A stretch of 64,000 nt of DNA, from the NCBI GenBank assembly GCA_046351595.1, contig JAXLYE010000002.1, forward strand, positions 1,116,001-1,180,000, given 5' to 3'. Position numbers and translations under genes: made by a program. Below, piece after piece: positions 52,386-63,434 of the stretch. The stretch's first letter is position 1; each line of letters opens with the position of its first letter. The notes beneath the pieces were generated by a model. The model had not been told where the DNA came from. It ran no database searches and worked only from the letters and a program-made list of their open reading frames with translations. The stretch is from JAXLYE01 sp046351595. GTDB lineage: Bacteria; Myxococcota_A; Polyangia; Palsa-1104; JAEUJZ01.

Positions 52386-54335
52386 CTAGGTCGCGGGGGG
52401 GCGCGGCGCCACCACGTGCGGCTGGCTTTGGCTGGTCGCCTCCAGGTACAGCGCGGCGATGTCGGCCTCGGTCAAGAAGCCCAGGATGAGGTCGGCGCCG
52501 ACGTCGGCGGCCAGCTCGCCGCTGGGATCCGCCAGGACCGGCAGCTCGGACAGGCCGCTCTGCAGCAGCAGGCGGCTGGCGTGGCGCAGGTCGTCGGTAA
52601 GGCGCAGCGACACCGGCGGGCGCATGATGTCGGTGGCGATGGTCCAGGCGGCGTTGTCCGGCTGGCTGGCCAGCACCAGCAGGTCCTCGGCGGCGATGAG
52701 GCCGACCAGCGCGCCCGCGGCGTTCAGCACCGAGAAGCACTCCTGGCCCTCGCTGTCGCCGAGGCGGCGCAGGATCTCGGGCGCCGGCGTCGTCGGTGAG
52801 AACGACACCCGCGGCCGCGGCTCGCGCAGCGCGTCCTTGACCTTGAGCCGGCTCAGCACGTCGAGCTGCTCGCCGTGGCCGGCGGTCCCGTCGTGCTTGC
52901 TCAGCGCCTGCGCCGGGTACAGCGACCAGCGCCGCAGCGCCACGAACGCCACGCCCTCGGCGAGCATCATCGGCACCAGGAGGTCGTAGCTGCCGGCCAG
53001 CTCGCAGGTGATGACCAGCGCCGCCAGCGGCACGTGCGCGACGCCGCCGTAGAAGGTGCCCATGCCGACCAGGGCGAAGGCGCCCGGATCGATGCGCGGG
53101 TCGCTGAGGACCAGCTGCAGCACGCGGCCGAACGCGCCGCCGATCAGGCCCCCCAGCACCAAAGACGGCGCGAAGTCCCCGGCGCTGCCGCCCGAGCCGA
53201 CGGTCAGCGACGAGGCCGTGAGCTTGGCCGCGCACAAGAGCAGCAAGAGCGCCACCTCGAGCCAGCCGCCGGGCAGCCAGGGCGCGCCGACGATCGCGAT
53301 CTGCGCCGCGCCGTAGCCGCCGCCGAACAGGCCGAGGCCCTGCCCCGGCTGCTGCAGGTGGCTGCCGAACATCATCACCACCGGCGTGCACAGCAGGCCC
53401 AGGACCAGGCCGCCCGCCGCCGGCCGCAGCCACAGCGGCCCGGGCAGGTGCCGGGCGATGCGCTGCACCGTGCGCATCATCGTCAGAAAGCCGATGGCCA
53501 GCAGGCAGACCAAGAGCGCCAGCGCCACGTACAGCGGCAGGTGCACCGGCACGAACGGGTAGCGCGCCGAGTGCGCGAGCAGCTGCGTCTCGCCGTACAG
53601 CGACGTCACCACCGAGTAGGCGATGACGCTCGCGAGGATCGCGGGGATGAGCGGCTCGGCCTCGAAGTCGTCGCGATACAGGATCTCGACGGCGAGCAGC
53701 GCGGCGCCGAGCGGCGTGCGGAACACCGCCGAGATGCCGGCGGCGACACCGGCGACGAACAGGGTGCGGCGCTCGCGCTCGTCCAGGTTCAGCACCCGCG
53801 CCACGGTCGCGCCGATCGCGGCGCCGATCTGCATGGTCGGCCCCTCGCGCCCGCCGGAGCCGCCGCTGCCCAGCGTCAAGAGCGAGGCCAGCCCCTTGAT
53901 CCAGATGACGCGCGCGCGGATGCGGCCGCGGTGGCGGTGGTAGGCGTCGATCATGGCGTCGCCGCCGCCGCCCTGCGCCTCGGGCGCCAGGCGAGAGGTC
54001 AGGAGGCCGCTGAGCAGGCCGCCGATCGCCGGCAGCAGCGCCAACAGGTACGGCCGGAACGGGCCCGGCTTGCCCGGCGGCACCAGGTCCTCGCCGTGCG
54101 CGCGCAGCGGCCGGTAGCCGCAGAGCTGCTCGAGGACCAGCTTCTGCATGAGCTCCAGCCCGTAGAAGAACAGCGCGCCGACCAGGCCCGCGGCCGCGCC
54201 GACCAGCGCCGCGTGCAAGAGCGTGCGCCCGAGGATGCGCAGGTCGAGCGGCGTCTCGTTCGGGAAGATCGTGCTGAGCCACCTGCGGCGCGGGATCGCG
54301 ATCGTGGTGGCGAGCCGTGTAAGCAGCCGACGCAT
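52386..54335 (-). CDS. ClC-family chloride channel/transporter with CBS domains
   Basis: The protein has 649 residues. The membrane domain (~30-460) has the selectivity motifs GSGGSGGREGP (Glu164 is the gating glutamate) and GGSAGDFAPSLVLGG near residue 385. Because the gating Glu is present, either H+/Cl- exchange or gated conduction is possible. Two cytosolic CBS domains (~510-640) follow, with FSVLNAAGALVGLIAAEDLL and DIMRPPVSLRLTDDL; these usually bind adenine nucleotides and control opening. An N-terminal basic tail precedes the first membrane helix. The ATG at 54335 is taken as start; no clear ribosome-binding site is seen. Confidence 0.93.
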   Translation of the reverse strand: MRRLLTRLATTIAIPRRRWLSTIFPNETPLDLRILGRTLLHAALVGAAAGLVGALFFYGLELMQKLVLEQLCGYRPLRAHGEDLVPPGKPGPFRPYLLALLPAIGGLLSGLLTSRLAPEAQGGGGDAMIDAYHRHRGRIRARVIWIKGLASLLTLGSGGSGGREGPTMQIGAAIGATVARVLNLDERERRTLFVAGVAAGISAVFRTPLGAALLAVEILYRDDFEAEPLIPAILASVIAYSVVTSLYGETQLLAHSARYPFVPVHLPLYVALALLVCLLAIGFLTMMRTVQRIARHLPGPLWLRPAAGGLVLGLLCTPVVMMFGSHLQQPGQGLGLFGGGYGAAQIAIVGAPWLPGGWLEVALLLLLCAAKLTASSLTVGSGGSAGDFAPSLVLGGLIGGAFGRVLQLVLSDPRIDPGAFALVGMGTFYGGVAHVPLAALVITCELAGSYDLLVPMMLAEGVAFVALRRWSLYPAQALSKHDGTAGHGEQLDVLSRLKVKDALREPRPRVSFSPTTPAPEILRRLGDSEGQECFSVLNAAGALVGLIAAEDLLVLASQPDNAAWTIATDIMRPPVSLRLTDDLRHASRLLLQSGLSELPVLADPSGELAADVGADLILGFLTEADIAALYLEATSQSQPHVVAPRPPAT

Positions 54336-54458
54336 CGCTGCCTAGCTTGTCACAGAGTGGTCGCGGCAGCCTGCGGCACGCGGGCTTTCTTGCTGCCCTG
54401 CTTCATGTGCGGCGCGGCTGGCACGCGCTGCGGGGCTGCACGCGTCGCCGCGCGGCCG

Positions 54459-55166
54459 TCATGCGCCGCCATAGCTTATGCCGAACAGGCGCTCGTAGGG
54501 GGCCTTGGTGTGGCAGTCCATGCACGCCTTCACGCGGCCCGCCGAGGTCACCTCGCCGACGGGGCTGCCGGCGCCCGAAGTCCCCGCGGCGCCGACGCGG
54601 ACGGTGCCGTAGACCCAGCCCTGATCGGTCTCGGGCGTCGCGGGGTCGAGCCGGTACATGATGAACAGGCCGGCCTTCTGTCGCGCGTGGTAGAGGTGCC
54701 CGTCCTGCTTGAGGTAGCGCACCGGCGACTCGGTGGTGCTGTAGGGCGTGTCGGGCGGCACCTCCTCGACCTCCCAGGCCTCCTTGACCACGACCTGGCC
54801 GACGGGGGCGGGCGGCCTGCCGTCGCGCTGCAGGTAGCCGGCGCGGTCCTTGGCGAAGACGTAGTAGAGCTTGCGGCCGTGGGTGTCCAGGTCCGGGCTC
54901 ATGCTGCGGCGCGGGCTGGACGGCATCGGCTGCCGGCACAGGTACGGCGCCCAGTGCAGCTCGTCGTCGACGCGGGCGAAGCCCTCGTAGCTGCCCGCGA
55001 GCTCGCGCAGGCGGGCGTGGAAGGCGGGGTTGTTCTCCATCGAGCTCGCCGGCACGCCCGGCTCGCCCTGCAGGTCCGTCGACAGCCCCGAGCAGCCGGC
55101 GAAGAGGGCGGCCCCTGCGACGACCGCGCGGCCCAGCGAGCGGATCCCGTTGTGCGCCTGTTTCAT
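54459..55166 (-). CDS. Cytochrome P460-like haem lipoprotein
   Basis: The protein has 235 residues. The start is ATG 55166, with GGAGGTGGAG upstream. Signal peptide and lipobox LFAGC (Cys25) suggest a lipid-anchored periplasmic protein. One c-type haem site, CMDCH (215-219), lies close to the C-terminus, followed by KAPYERLFG. A single C-terminal CxxCH after a beta-rich body (KLYYVFAKDRAGYL, LYHARQKAGLFIMYRLDP, GWVYGTVRVG) fits the cytochrome P460 family. Characterised members oxidise hydroxylamine or bind NO, using an unusual Lys-haem crosslink. Whether that Lys is present cannot be judged here. No ammonia-oxidation genes are nearby. Confidence 0.72.
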   Translation of the reverse strand: MKQAHNGIRSLGRAVVAGAALFAGCSGLSTDLQGEPGVPASSMENNPAFHARLRELAGSYEGFARVDDELHWAPYLCRQPMPSSPRRSMSPDLDTHGRKLYYVFAKDRAGYLQRDGRPPAPVGQVVVKEAWEVEEVPPDTPYSTTESPVRYLKQDGHLYHARQKAGLFIMYRLDPATPETDQGWVYGTVRVGAAGTSGAGSPVGEVTSAGRVKACMDCHTKAPYERLFGISYGGA

Positions 55167-55362
55167 GCTCCACCTCCGGCCGGGAGCGTCCTGTGATTGC
55201 CCGATCCGGTCAAGCCGGTGCCTTATGTATCTCGACGGGGAGCTCGCCTGCTCGAGCTGCGGCCTGGCAGCCCGCCGCATCGCCAGGGGCGCCGACAAGG
55301 CGCGGCTTGACTCGGAGCGCGGGGCGGGCTACTGGCAGATAACCGGAAAAACCAGGCAGAAC

Positions 55363-58212
<2,850 letters not shown>

Positions 58213-58278
58213 GCGGCGGACGGGCGCCGCTCCGGTCCCTCGCAAGAGGGCCGGGCGCCGCCCGCCGGAGAAGTTGCC

Positions 58279-59169
58279 TTACGTCGTCGTGCGCAGGAAG
58301 TGCCCGGTCAGCTCGACGATGAGGTCGAGCAGCGGCTTGGGCTCGGCGGCGAGCTGGTTGGTGCGCACCACGACCTGATCGAGCAGGGACTGCAGCCGCT
58401 GGCGCGTCGCCTGCTCGCCGGTGGCGACGACGGCGTTGGGGCGGCCGAGCGAGGTGTCGCGGCGCACCGGCTTGCCCGCGGCCTCGGCGCTGCCGACGGC
58501 GTCGCACAGATCGTCGGCGAGCTGGTAGGCGAGGCCGAGGCCGTGGCCGACCTCGCCCCAGGCGCCGGCGTCGGTGGCCCCGGCCGCGGTGGCGCCGGCC
58601 TCGGCGGCCAGGCGGAACAGCGCCGCGGTCTTCATCGCGTGGTAGCGATCGATGATGTCGGTGCCGAAGTCGACCTGCTCCAGGCTCTGGCCGCCGATGA
58701 TGCCCTCGAGCGAGCCGGTGGCGCGGCCGAGCAGCTTGACGATGCGCAGGGCGCGCCGCGCCAGCCGCGGCGGCGTCTCGGCCAGGAGCTCGAAGGCGCG
58801 GGTGAGCAGCGCGTCGCCGACCAGCACGGCCATGGCCTCGCCGTAGACGCGGTGCACGCTGGGCAGGCCGCGGCGCTGCGCCGCGTCGTCGAAGCACGGC
58901 AGGTCGTCGTGCACCAGCGAGGCTGAGTGGATGAGCTCGAGCGCGCAGCCGGCGTGGACCGCCAGCTCCATCTCGGCGCCGTCCGCCGCACACGCCGCCG
59001 CGACGGTGGTGAGCAGGCGCGGTCGGATGCGCTTGCCGCCGGGGAAGACCGCGTGCCGCATGGCCCGGTGCAGGGCGTGCGGCTCGGTCTCGGGGCTGGG
59101 CAGGCAGGCCGACAGCGCCTGCTCGAGCGGGTCTTTAAGCGCGGGTCGCGGTGAGGCGGATGGGATCAT
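58279..59169 (-). CDS. Prenyl diphosphate synthase (farnesyl/geranylgeranyl type)
   Basis: This trans-prenyltransferase condenses isopentenyl diphosphate with allylic diphosphates. It has 296 residues from ATG 59169, with GAGGAG upstream. Substrate motifs are GGKRIRP (44-50), the first Asp-rich motif DDLPCFDD (88-95), GGQ (159-161), and the second Asp-rich motif DDLCD (219-223). The residue five before the first motif is Ala83, where short-chain farnesyl synthases usually have an aromatic residue. This suggests a longer product such as geranylgeranyl diphosphate, but that is inference. The product could feed quinone or carotenoid synthesis, or the terpene synthase at 22.8 kb. The Ala/Thr-rich insertion near 190-205 is likely a loop. 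Confidence 0.92.
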   Translation of the reverse strand: MIPSASPRPALKDPLEQALSACLPSPETEPHALHRAMRHAVFPGGKRIRPRLLTTVAAACAADGAEMELAVHAGCALELIHSASLVHDDLPCFDDAAQRRGLPSVHRVYGEAMAVLVGDALLTRAFELLAETPPRLARRALRIVKLLGRATGSLEGIIGGQSLEQVDFGTDIIDRYHAMKTAALFRLAAEAGATAAGATDAGAWGEVGHGLGLAYQLADDLCDAVGSAEAAGKPVRRDTSLGRPNAVVATGEQATRQRLQSLLDQVVVRTNQLAAEPKPLLDLIVELTGHFLRTTT

Positions 59170-59273
59170 GCGGCTGGCTCCTCGGCGAATCGGGCGTGCT
59201 GATCTAGTGCGTTCGCTGCTCACTGTGATGCTCCGCCTTCTGTTCCCGCTTCGCGCGACCTGCCGGGATCCCA

Positions 59274-59305
59274 CAAAAAAAGGAGTGCGCCGACGCGCAC
59301 TCCTT
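59274..59305 (-). terminator. Rho-independent terminator
   Basis: AAGGAGTGCGC-CGAC-GCGCACTCCTT (59280-59305) is a perfect 11-bp stem with a 4-base loop. Read on the minus strand it is followed by a T run (complement of 59275-59281). It ends the transcript of the collagen-like lipoprotein gene and separates it from the prenyl synthase. Confidence 0.9.
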
Positions 59306-59355
59306 GGTGCTGCTCGCTCCGATCGCGCCTGCTGTAGAGGCGGGCGCGCAGGGGC

Positions 59356-60870
59356 TCACAGCCCAGGGCTGATGATCAGCTGATAGGGCGTGGTGCCGGC
59401 CGAGTCGCCGAACACCCGCACGCAGTACGTCTCGCCGGCCTTGACCTCGAACTCGTTGGCCACGGCGCCGCTCGACGAGTAGGTGGCCGGCGCCACGAAC
59501 GGCGCGTTGCAGTCGGGTCCGCGCACGCCCAGGCCGATCGAGAAGCCGGGGTTGGCGCTGACCGCGAGGTAGACGCGGCCGTTCGCCTTGGCCTTGAACT
59601 TGATGTAGTCGAACTCGTAGTTGGCGTCGATCGCGCCGTCGCTGCCGACGTAGGGCTTGTCGAGCTCGGCGATCGTCGCCACCGGCGCCGTCGGCGAGTC
59701 GCCCATCATCGGCTCCTTGAGGCTCGAGAGCGCGCCCGCGGCGCCGCCCTTGGCGACCACCGAGTAGCTGTGGTCCGGGCTGCCGTCGAGGTTCGACGTG
59801 TAGATCGCGAAGTAGGCGTCGCCGGCCTTGGGCATCGCCACCATCGCGGTGCGCGCCATGAACGTGCCCATCATCATGCTCGGCGTCGCCGAGGTCTCGA
59901 CGGGGCGGCCGTCGCGGAACGAGCCGCTCGTCGGCGCCATGTAGCCGACCAGCCGCGGCGACATGCTGGTGTACAGCCCGGTGCCGAAGCTGTTGAACGT
60001 CAGCTGCAGCAGCTGCCCGTCGGCCGTCGTCGTCACCTTGTACAGCTTGGTGGCGCGGCGGGCGGCGATGGACTCGCCGGTCTTCTGCCCGCCGAGCCGG
60101 AGCTCGAAGGGCGCGCGCGCGGTGACCTTGGGCGCGACCGGGTCGGCCGCATCGGCGACGTAGCCGACGGACTGGCCGAGCGGGTTCGTCGTCGACAGCG
60201 ATGCGCGCACGGCGCCGGCCGGGGCGAGCGCGTCGACCAGCGCCACCAGCTGCGCCCGCGAGGCGCTCACCGACGTGGTGCTGATCAGCGACAGCGGCGC
60301 CGCCAGCTTGAGGCCGCTGCCGAGCGGGTTGTCGCGGTAGTCGAGGTTCTTCACCGCCAGATCGATGAACCCGCCCTGCGGCGCGCTCGGGCCGACCATG
60401 CCCATCGGCCCCATCTCGGGCTCGACGGTCAGCGAGGCCGCGATCGTCAGCCCGCCGGTCAGCTTGAGCTCGATTGTGCCCTCGCCGGTCGGGTTCGGCG
60501 ACGTCACCTTCACGTCGTGCGCGCCGATCCGCGCGTCGAGCCCGACCTCGACGGTGACGCGCAGGTTGGCGTTGCTCCCGACCTCGACCTTTGCGACCTT
60601 GACCGCGGGGTCGCCGAAGTCGACCTGGCTGCCGGCGGCGAAGGCGCCGCCGACGCCCGCGATCTGCACGACGGCGCTGCGGCCGGCGTACAGCGCCGAC
60701 GGCGACAGCAGCGTCAGCGACGGCGCGACGGTGCCGGGCTCGCCCTTTGCGCCCGTTTCGCCCTTGTCGCCCATCGCGCCGGGGTCGCCCTTCTCGGGCT
60801 CGCCGCAGCCGGCACCGGTGAGCAGCGTTCCCAGGAACAACAGGCTCAGGCAGCGAAGCGTCGTCTTCAT
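59356..60870 (-). CDS. Secreted lipoprotein with short collagen-like segment
   Basis: The protein has 504 residues; GAGGAG precedes ATG 60870. Signal peptide ending LTGAGC gives a lipid anchor at Cys22. Residues ~27-46 are six or so Gly-x-y triplets (GDPGAMGDKGETGAKGEPG), a short collagen-like stalk. An immunoglobulin-like IPT-type domain follows (~48-140, LTLLSPSALYAGRSAVVQIAG), then a large domain of unknown type, and a C-terminal region resembling pre-peptidase beta domains (~395-504, GRVYLAVSANPGF, EFEVKAGETYCVRVFGDS). Two C-terminal Cys may pair. It is likely a surface-exposed binding protein. It ends at a strong terminator. Confidence 0.82.
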   Translation of the reverse strand: MKTTLRCLSLLFLGTLLTGAGCGEPEKGDPGAMGDKGETGAKGEPGTVAPSLTLLSPSALYAGRSAVVQIAGVGGAFAAGSQVDFGDPAVKVAKVEVGSNANLRVTVEVGLDARIGAHDVKVTSPNPTGEGTIELKLTGGLTIAASLTVEPEMGPMGMVGPSAPQGGFIDLAVKNLDYRDNPLGSGLKLAAPLSLISTTSVSASRAQLVALVDALAPAGAVRASLSTTNPLGQSVGYVADAADPVAPKVTARAPFELRLGGQKTGESIAARRATKLYKVTTTADGQLLQLTFNSFGTGLYTSMSPRLVGYMAPTSGSFRDGRPVETSATPSMMMGTFMARTAMVAMPKAGDAYFAIYTSNLDGSPDHSYSVVAKGGAAGALSSLKEPMMGDSPTAPVATIAELDKPYVGSDGAIDANYEFDYIKFKAKANGRVYLAVSANPGFSIGLGVRGPDCNAPFVAPATYSSSGAVANEFEVKAGETYCVRVFGDSAGTTPYQLIISPGL

Positions 60871-61059
60871 CGCGTTCTCCTCGATAAAGCCCAGCTTGGT
60901 AGGCGGGGTCGGGATGTTATCTGCGCAAGGGCGACATTACCGACATCGCTGGCGCGAGCCAACGAATTAAGCGCGGCGCAGCGGCCCGGGCAGGCAGCCG
61001 AGCAGCGACCGCGCCGCAGCGGGCCGGGTGGGATCGAGGAGGGGCGGTCTGGGAGCGGG

Positions 61060-61803
61060 CTACTGCAGCTGCGACTCGGGGCGGGCGGCCGGGGCCGGGA
61101 TGAAGGGGCGGGCGGCGGGCGCGGTGCCCAACGTTGCGGCACCGGTACTCTGGGTGGCCGCGGGGACGCGCTCGAGCTTGGCGCGCTCGGGGGCGAGGCG
61201 CGGCGCGGTGCGGGCCGCCGCGAAGCCGCCGGTCACCAGGTCGAAGGGCATGTCGTCCGTCGTCGACTCGATGCCGCCCGAGGCGAAGATGACCGCGTAG
61301 GTCGCGGGCGCGCCGTCGATCCACAGGTTGAAGCGCACGGGCTCGGAGCCGCTGCGCACGGTCACGGACTGGATGGTGCGCGCGTCGGTGTGCGTGTCGA
61401 AGGCGATGCGGTTCGGCGCGGTCTGGCGGACCACGTCGCCGGCGAACAGGCCGTCGGGGACCAGGCCGGTGAAGCGCGAGCCGTTGAGGATCTCGCCGCG
61501 GAAGCGCCGGAAGTAGGCGTCGCCGCGCCAGGCCACGGTCCAGTCGCGGCCGTTGGTGGTGATGGCGTAGGTCGCCTCGTCGAGGGTGACGCCGGCGCCG
61601 ACGTCGATGGTGAAGGTCGAGAGGCTGGCGTCCGGGGTCACGGCCGGCGCCGGCGTCGAGTCGGGGACGAAGGCGACGTCGGCGGAAGGATCGACGACGA
61701 CGCTCGGGGTGGCCTCGTAGCCGAAGCCGCAGCCGCCGAGACCGGCAAGCGCGAGGGAGAGGGCGGGGAGCAGGCTGCGGGCGGGGCGGGTCAGAAGGGA
61801 CAT
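61060..61803 (-). CDS. Lipoprotein of unknown function
   Basis: The protein has 247 residues. Signal peptide ALSLALAGLGGC gives a lipobox at Cys25. A short acidic/Pro linker (~32-60) leads to a beta-rich domain (~60-190) with TIDVGAGVTLDEATYAIT and SVTVRSGSEPVRFNLWIDG, and an Ala/Pro/Arg-rich tail. The family is not recognised. AAGGAG lies upstream. ATG 61803 is used; GTG 61809 is an alternative with better ribosome-binding-site spacing. It lies 189 bp upstream of the collagen-like lipoprotein on the same strand, and the two could be co-transcribed. Confidence 0.75.
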   Translation of the reverse strand: MSLLTRPARSLLPALSLALAGLGGCGFGYEATPSVVVDPSADVAFVPDSTPAPAVTPDASLSTFTIDVGAGVTLDEATYAITTNGRDWTVAWRGDAYFRRFRGEILNGSRFTGLVPDGLFAGDVVRQTAPNRIAFDTHTDARTIQSVTVRSGSEPVRFNLWIDGAPATYAVIFASGGIESTTDDMPFDLVTGGFAAARTAPRLAPERAKLERVPAATQSTGAATLGTAPAARPFIPAPAARPESQLQ

Positions 61804-62080
61804 GGTCACGGCTCCTTTTCGGCGGGTCAGCGGGTCAGCGAATTAGGGGAAGCGGGTCAGCGGCAGGCGGCGGCCCGGTGCGGCTCGGTGTTGTCCGGGG
61901 GCTCGCCTGCTCGCTCCTGCCCGTTGGGACGCGGGACCGCGGGACCCATTCAGCCGTTTTTTCAGGCAATCTTTTAGGGCGAGGCGCGAGCGGGAGCACA
62001 GGGGCTCAGAGGTCCAAAGAGGCCGGGCCACGCGGCCACCCGGACCCGTCACCTCGCGCAAGCAGCAGAGGGAGGGATGG

Positions 62081-62707
62081 ATGAAGATCGGCATCATCGG
62101 CGCCGGCCACATCGGGGCCGCCGCCGCGCACCTGTTCGTCCGCGCCGGCCACCAGGTGGCGCTCAGCAACTCGCGCGGGCCCGCCAGCCTGGACGAGCTG
62201 GTCGCCGAGCTGGGGCCGCGCGCGCACGCGACCACGCCCGAGGAGGCGGCGCGCTACGGCGAGGTCGTGCTGCTGGCGGTGCCGTGGCGCTCGCCCGAGG
62301 CGCTGCCCAGCCCCGCAGCGGTCGCGGGCAAGGTCGTCATCGACGCCATGAACCCGTACCGCCCGGACTTCAGCCTCCACGACCTCGGCGACTCGACCTC
62401 GAGCGAGGAGGTGCAGAAGCGGCTGCCGGGGGCGCGGCTGGTCAAGGCGCTGAACACCATCTTCTACCAGCACCTCGAGGAGCGCGGCCGGCCCGACGCC
62501 CCGCTCGACGAGCGCCACGCGATCTTTCTGGCCGGCGACGACGCCGAGGCAAAGTCCGTGGTCGCGCGCCTGATCGAGCAGATCGGCTTCGTGCCCGTCG
62601 ACACCGGCTCGCTGCGCGAGGGCGGGCGGCGGCAGCAGCCGGGCACGCCGCTCTACAACCAGATCCTCACCGGCGCCGAGGCGCGGGCGCGGCTGCGGCA
62701 GGGCTGA
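62081..62707 (+). CDS. NADPH-dependent F420 reductase-like oxidoreductase
   Basis: The 208 residues form a Rossmann domain starting MKIGIIGAGHIGAAAA (GxGxxG at 7-12), followed by ALSNSRGPASL, where Ser/Arg at the end of the second strand usually prefer NADPH. Further on come VVLLAVPWRSPEAL, VVIDAMNPY and LVKALNTIFY. This matches the F420-dependent NADP reductase family as found in bacteria that often lack F420; many such members are simply NAD(P)-binding oxidoreductases of unknown substrate. GGGAGGG upstream sets the start. The gene stands alone on the plus strand between lipoprotein genes. Confidence 0.88.
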   Translation: MKIGIIGAGHIGAAAAHLFVRAGHQVALSNSRGPASLDELVAELGPRAHATTPEEAARYGEVVLLAVPWRSPEALPSPAAVAGKVVIDAMNPYRPDFSLHDLGDSTSSEEVQKRLPGARLVKALNTIFYQHLEERGRPDAPLDERHAIFLAGDDAEAKSVVARLIEQIGFVPVDTGSLREGGRRQQPGTPLYNQILTGAEARARLRQG

Positions 62708-62774
62708 CGGTCAGGCGCTTGCTGCCGGCTGCACGCAGCAGCTGGGGTCTTGCGCCCCAGCCGCGGGCCCGTGC

Positions 62775-63383
62775 CTAGTTGAACCGGTTCCAGAGGTTGT
62801 AGACCGCGTCGCGGGTGGCCTGGGGCGCGGACCAGAAGGTGTAGCGGGTGTGGCTGGCCAGGCCGTTGAGGCCGGCGCGGAAGTCGCGCACCTGGCCGTC
62901 GAGCTCGGCCTTCATGGCGCAGCCGGCGTAGACCGCGTGGATGTGCGGCGCCTCGTCGGCGGGCCAGCCGTCGTGGCCGGGCTTGCGGTACCAGGCGGCG
63001 AAGCCGCGCGCGCCCAGGTTGGCGAGCAGCGTGCGGATCTGCGCCTCGCTGCGGCCGGCGGTGCGGATGTCGACGGCGGCGGTGTAGGGCTGGCCGAAGG
63101 CGGTGCCGTCCTGGGCGTGGTAGCCGGCCGAGGCGGGCGCGCTGCCGATGGTCTGCGAGATGTCGCCGGCGGTGATGCCGATGCAGCGCAGCCGATCCGA
63201 GGCGTCAGGGTGCAGGCCGTACTTGAGCAGCGCCTGGTGCGGGCACGCCGCGCTGATCTCGAGCTCGTCGAGCGGCTGGACGTTGCTGTCTTCGTCCTCG
63301 GCGAGGTCGTCGAGCTGGGGGCCGCCGCAGCCGGCGAGGGTGAGCAGCACGGGGAGCGCGATGCGAGAGAGGATCGTCTTCAT
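62775..63383 (-). CDS. Lipoprotein with possible M15 peptidase-like (DD-peptidase) fold
   Basis: The protein has 202 residues. Signal peptide ALPVLLTLAGC gives a lipobox at Cys19. After an acidic linker, the domain (~45-202) contains SAGYHAQDGTAFGQPYTAAVDI, then GFAAWYRKPGHDGWP and APHIHAVYAG. The order His...Asp...His-x-His resembles zinc peptidases of the M15/hedgehog type (HxxxxxxD ... HxH), but the family's Glu/Asp base is not obvious and I have not confirmed the fold. If so it would act on peptidoglycan or be a non-catalytic binder. Two Cys pairs are possible (Cys47/66/152). It is likely exported and surface-bound. Confidence 0.7.
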   Translation of the reverse strand: MKTILSRIALPVLLTLAGCGGPQLDDLAEDEDSNVQPLDELEISAACPHQALLKYGLHPDASDRLRCIGITAGDISQTIGSAPASAGYHAQDGTAFGQPYTAAVDIRTAGRSEAQIRTLLANLGARGFAAWYRKPGHDGWPADEAPHIHAVYAGCAMKAELDGQVRDFRAGLNGLASHTRYTFWSAPQATRDAVYNLWNRFN

Positions 63384-63434
63384 GCCCGGTCGACAATGCA
63401 GACGGCGTGCCAGGCCCAGCCCGGCTCCGGCGCC

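Noticed and set aside
61821..61862. Short GCGGGTCAGC repeats upstream of the lipoprotein gene at 61803
   Set aside because: Three copies of about 10 bp are present, but they are too short and irregular to assign a role.
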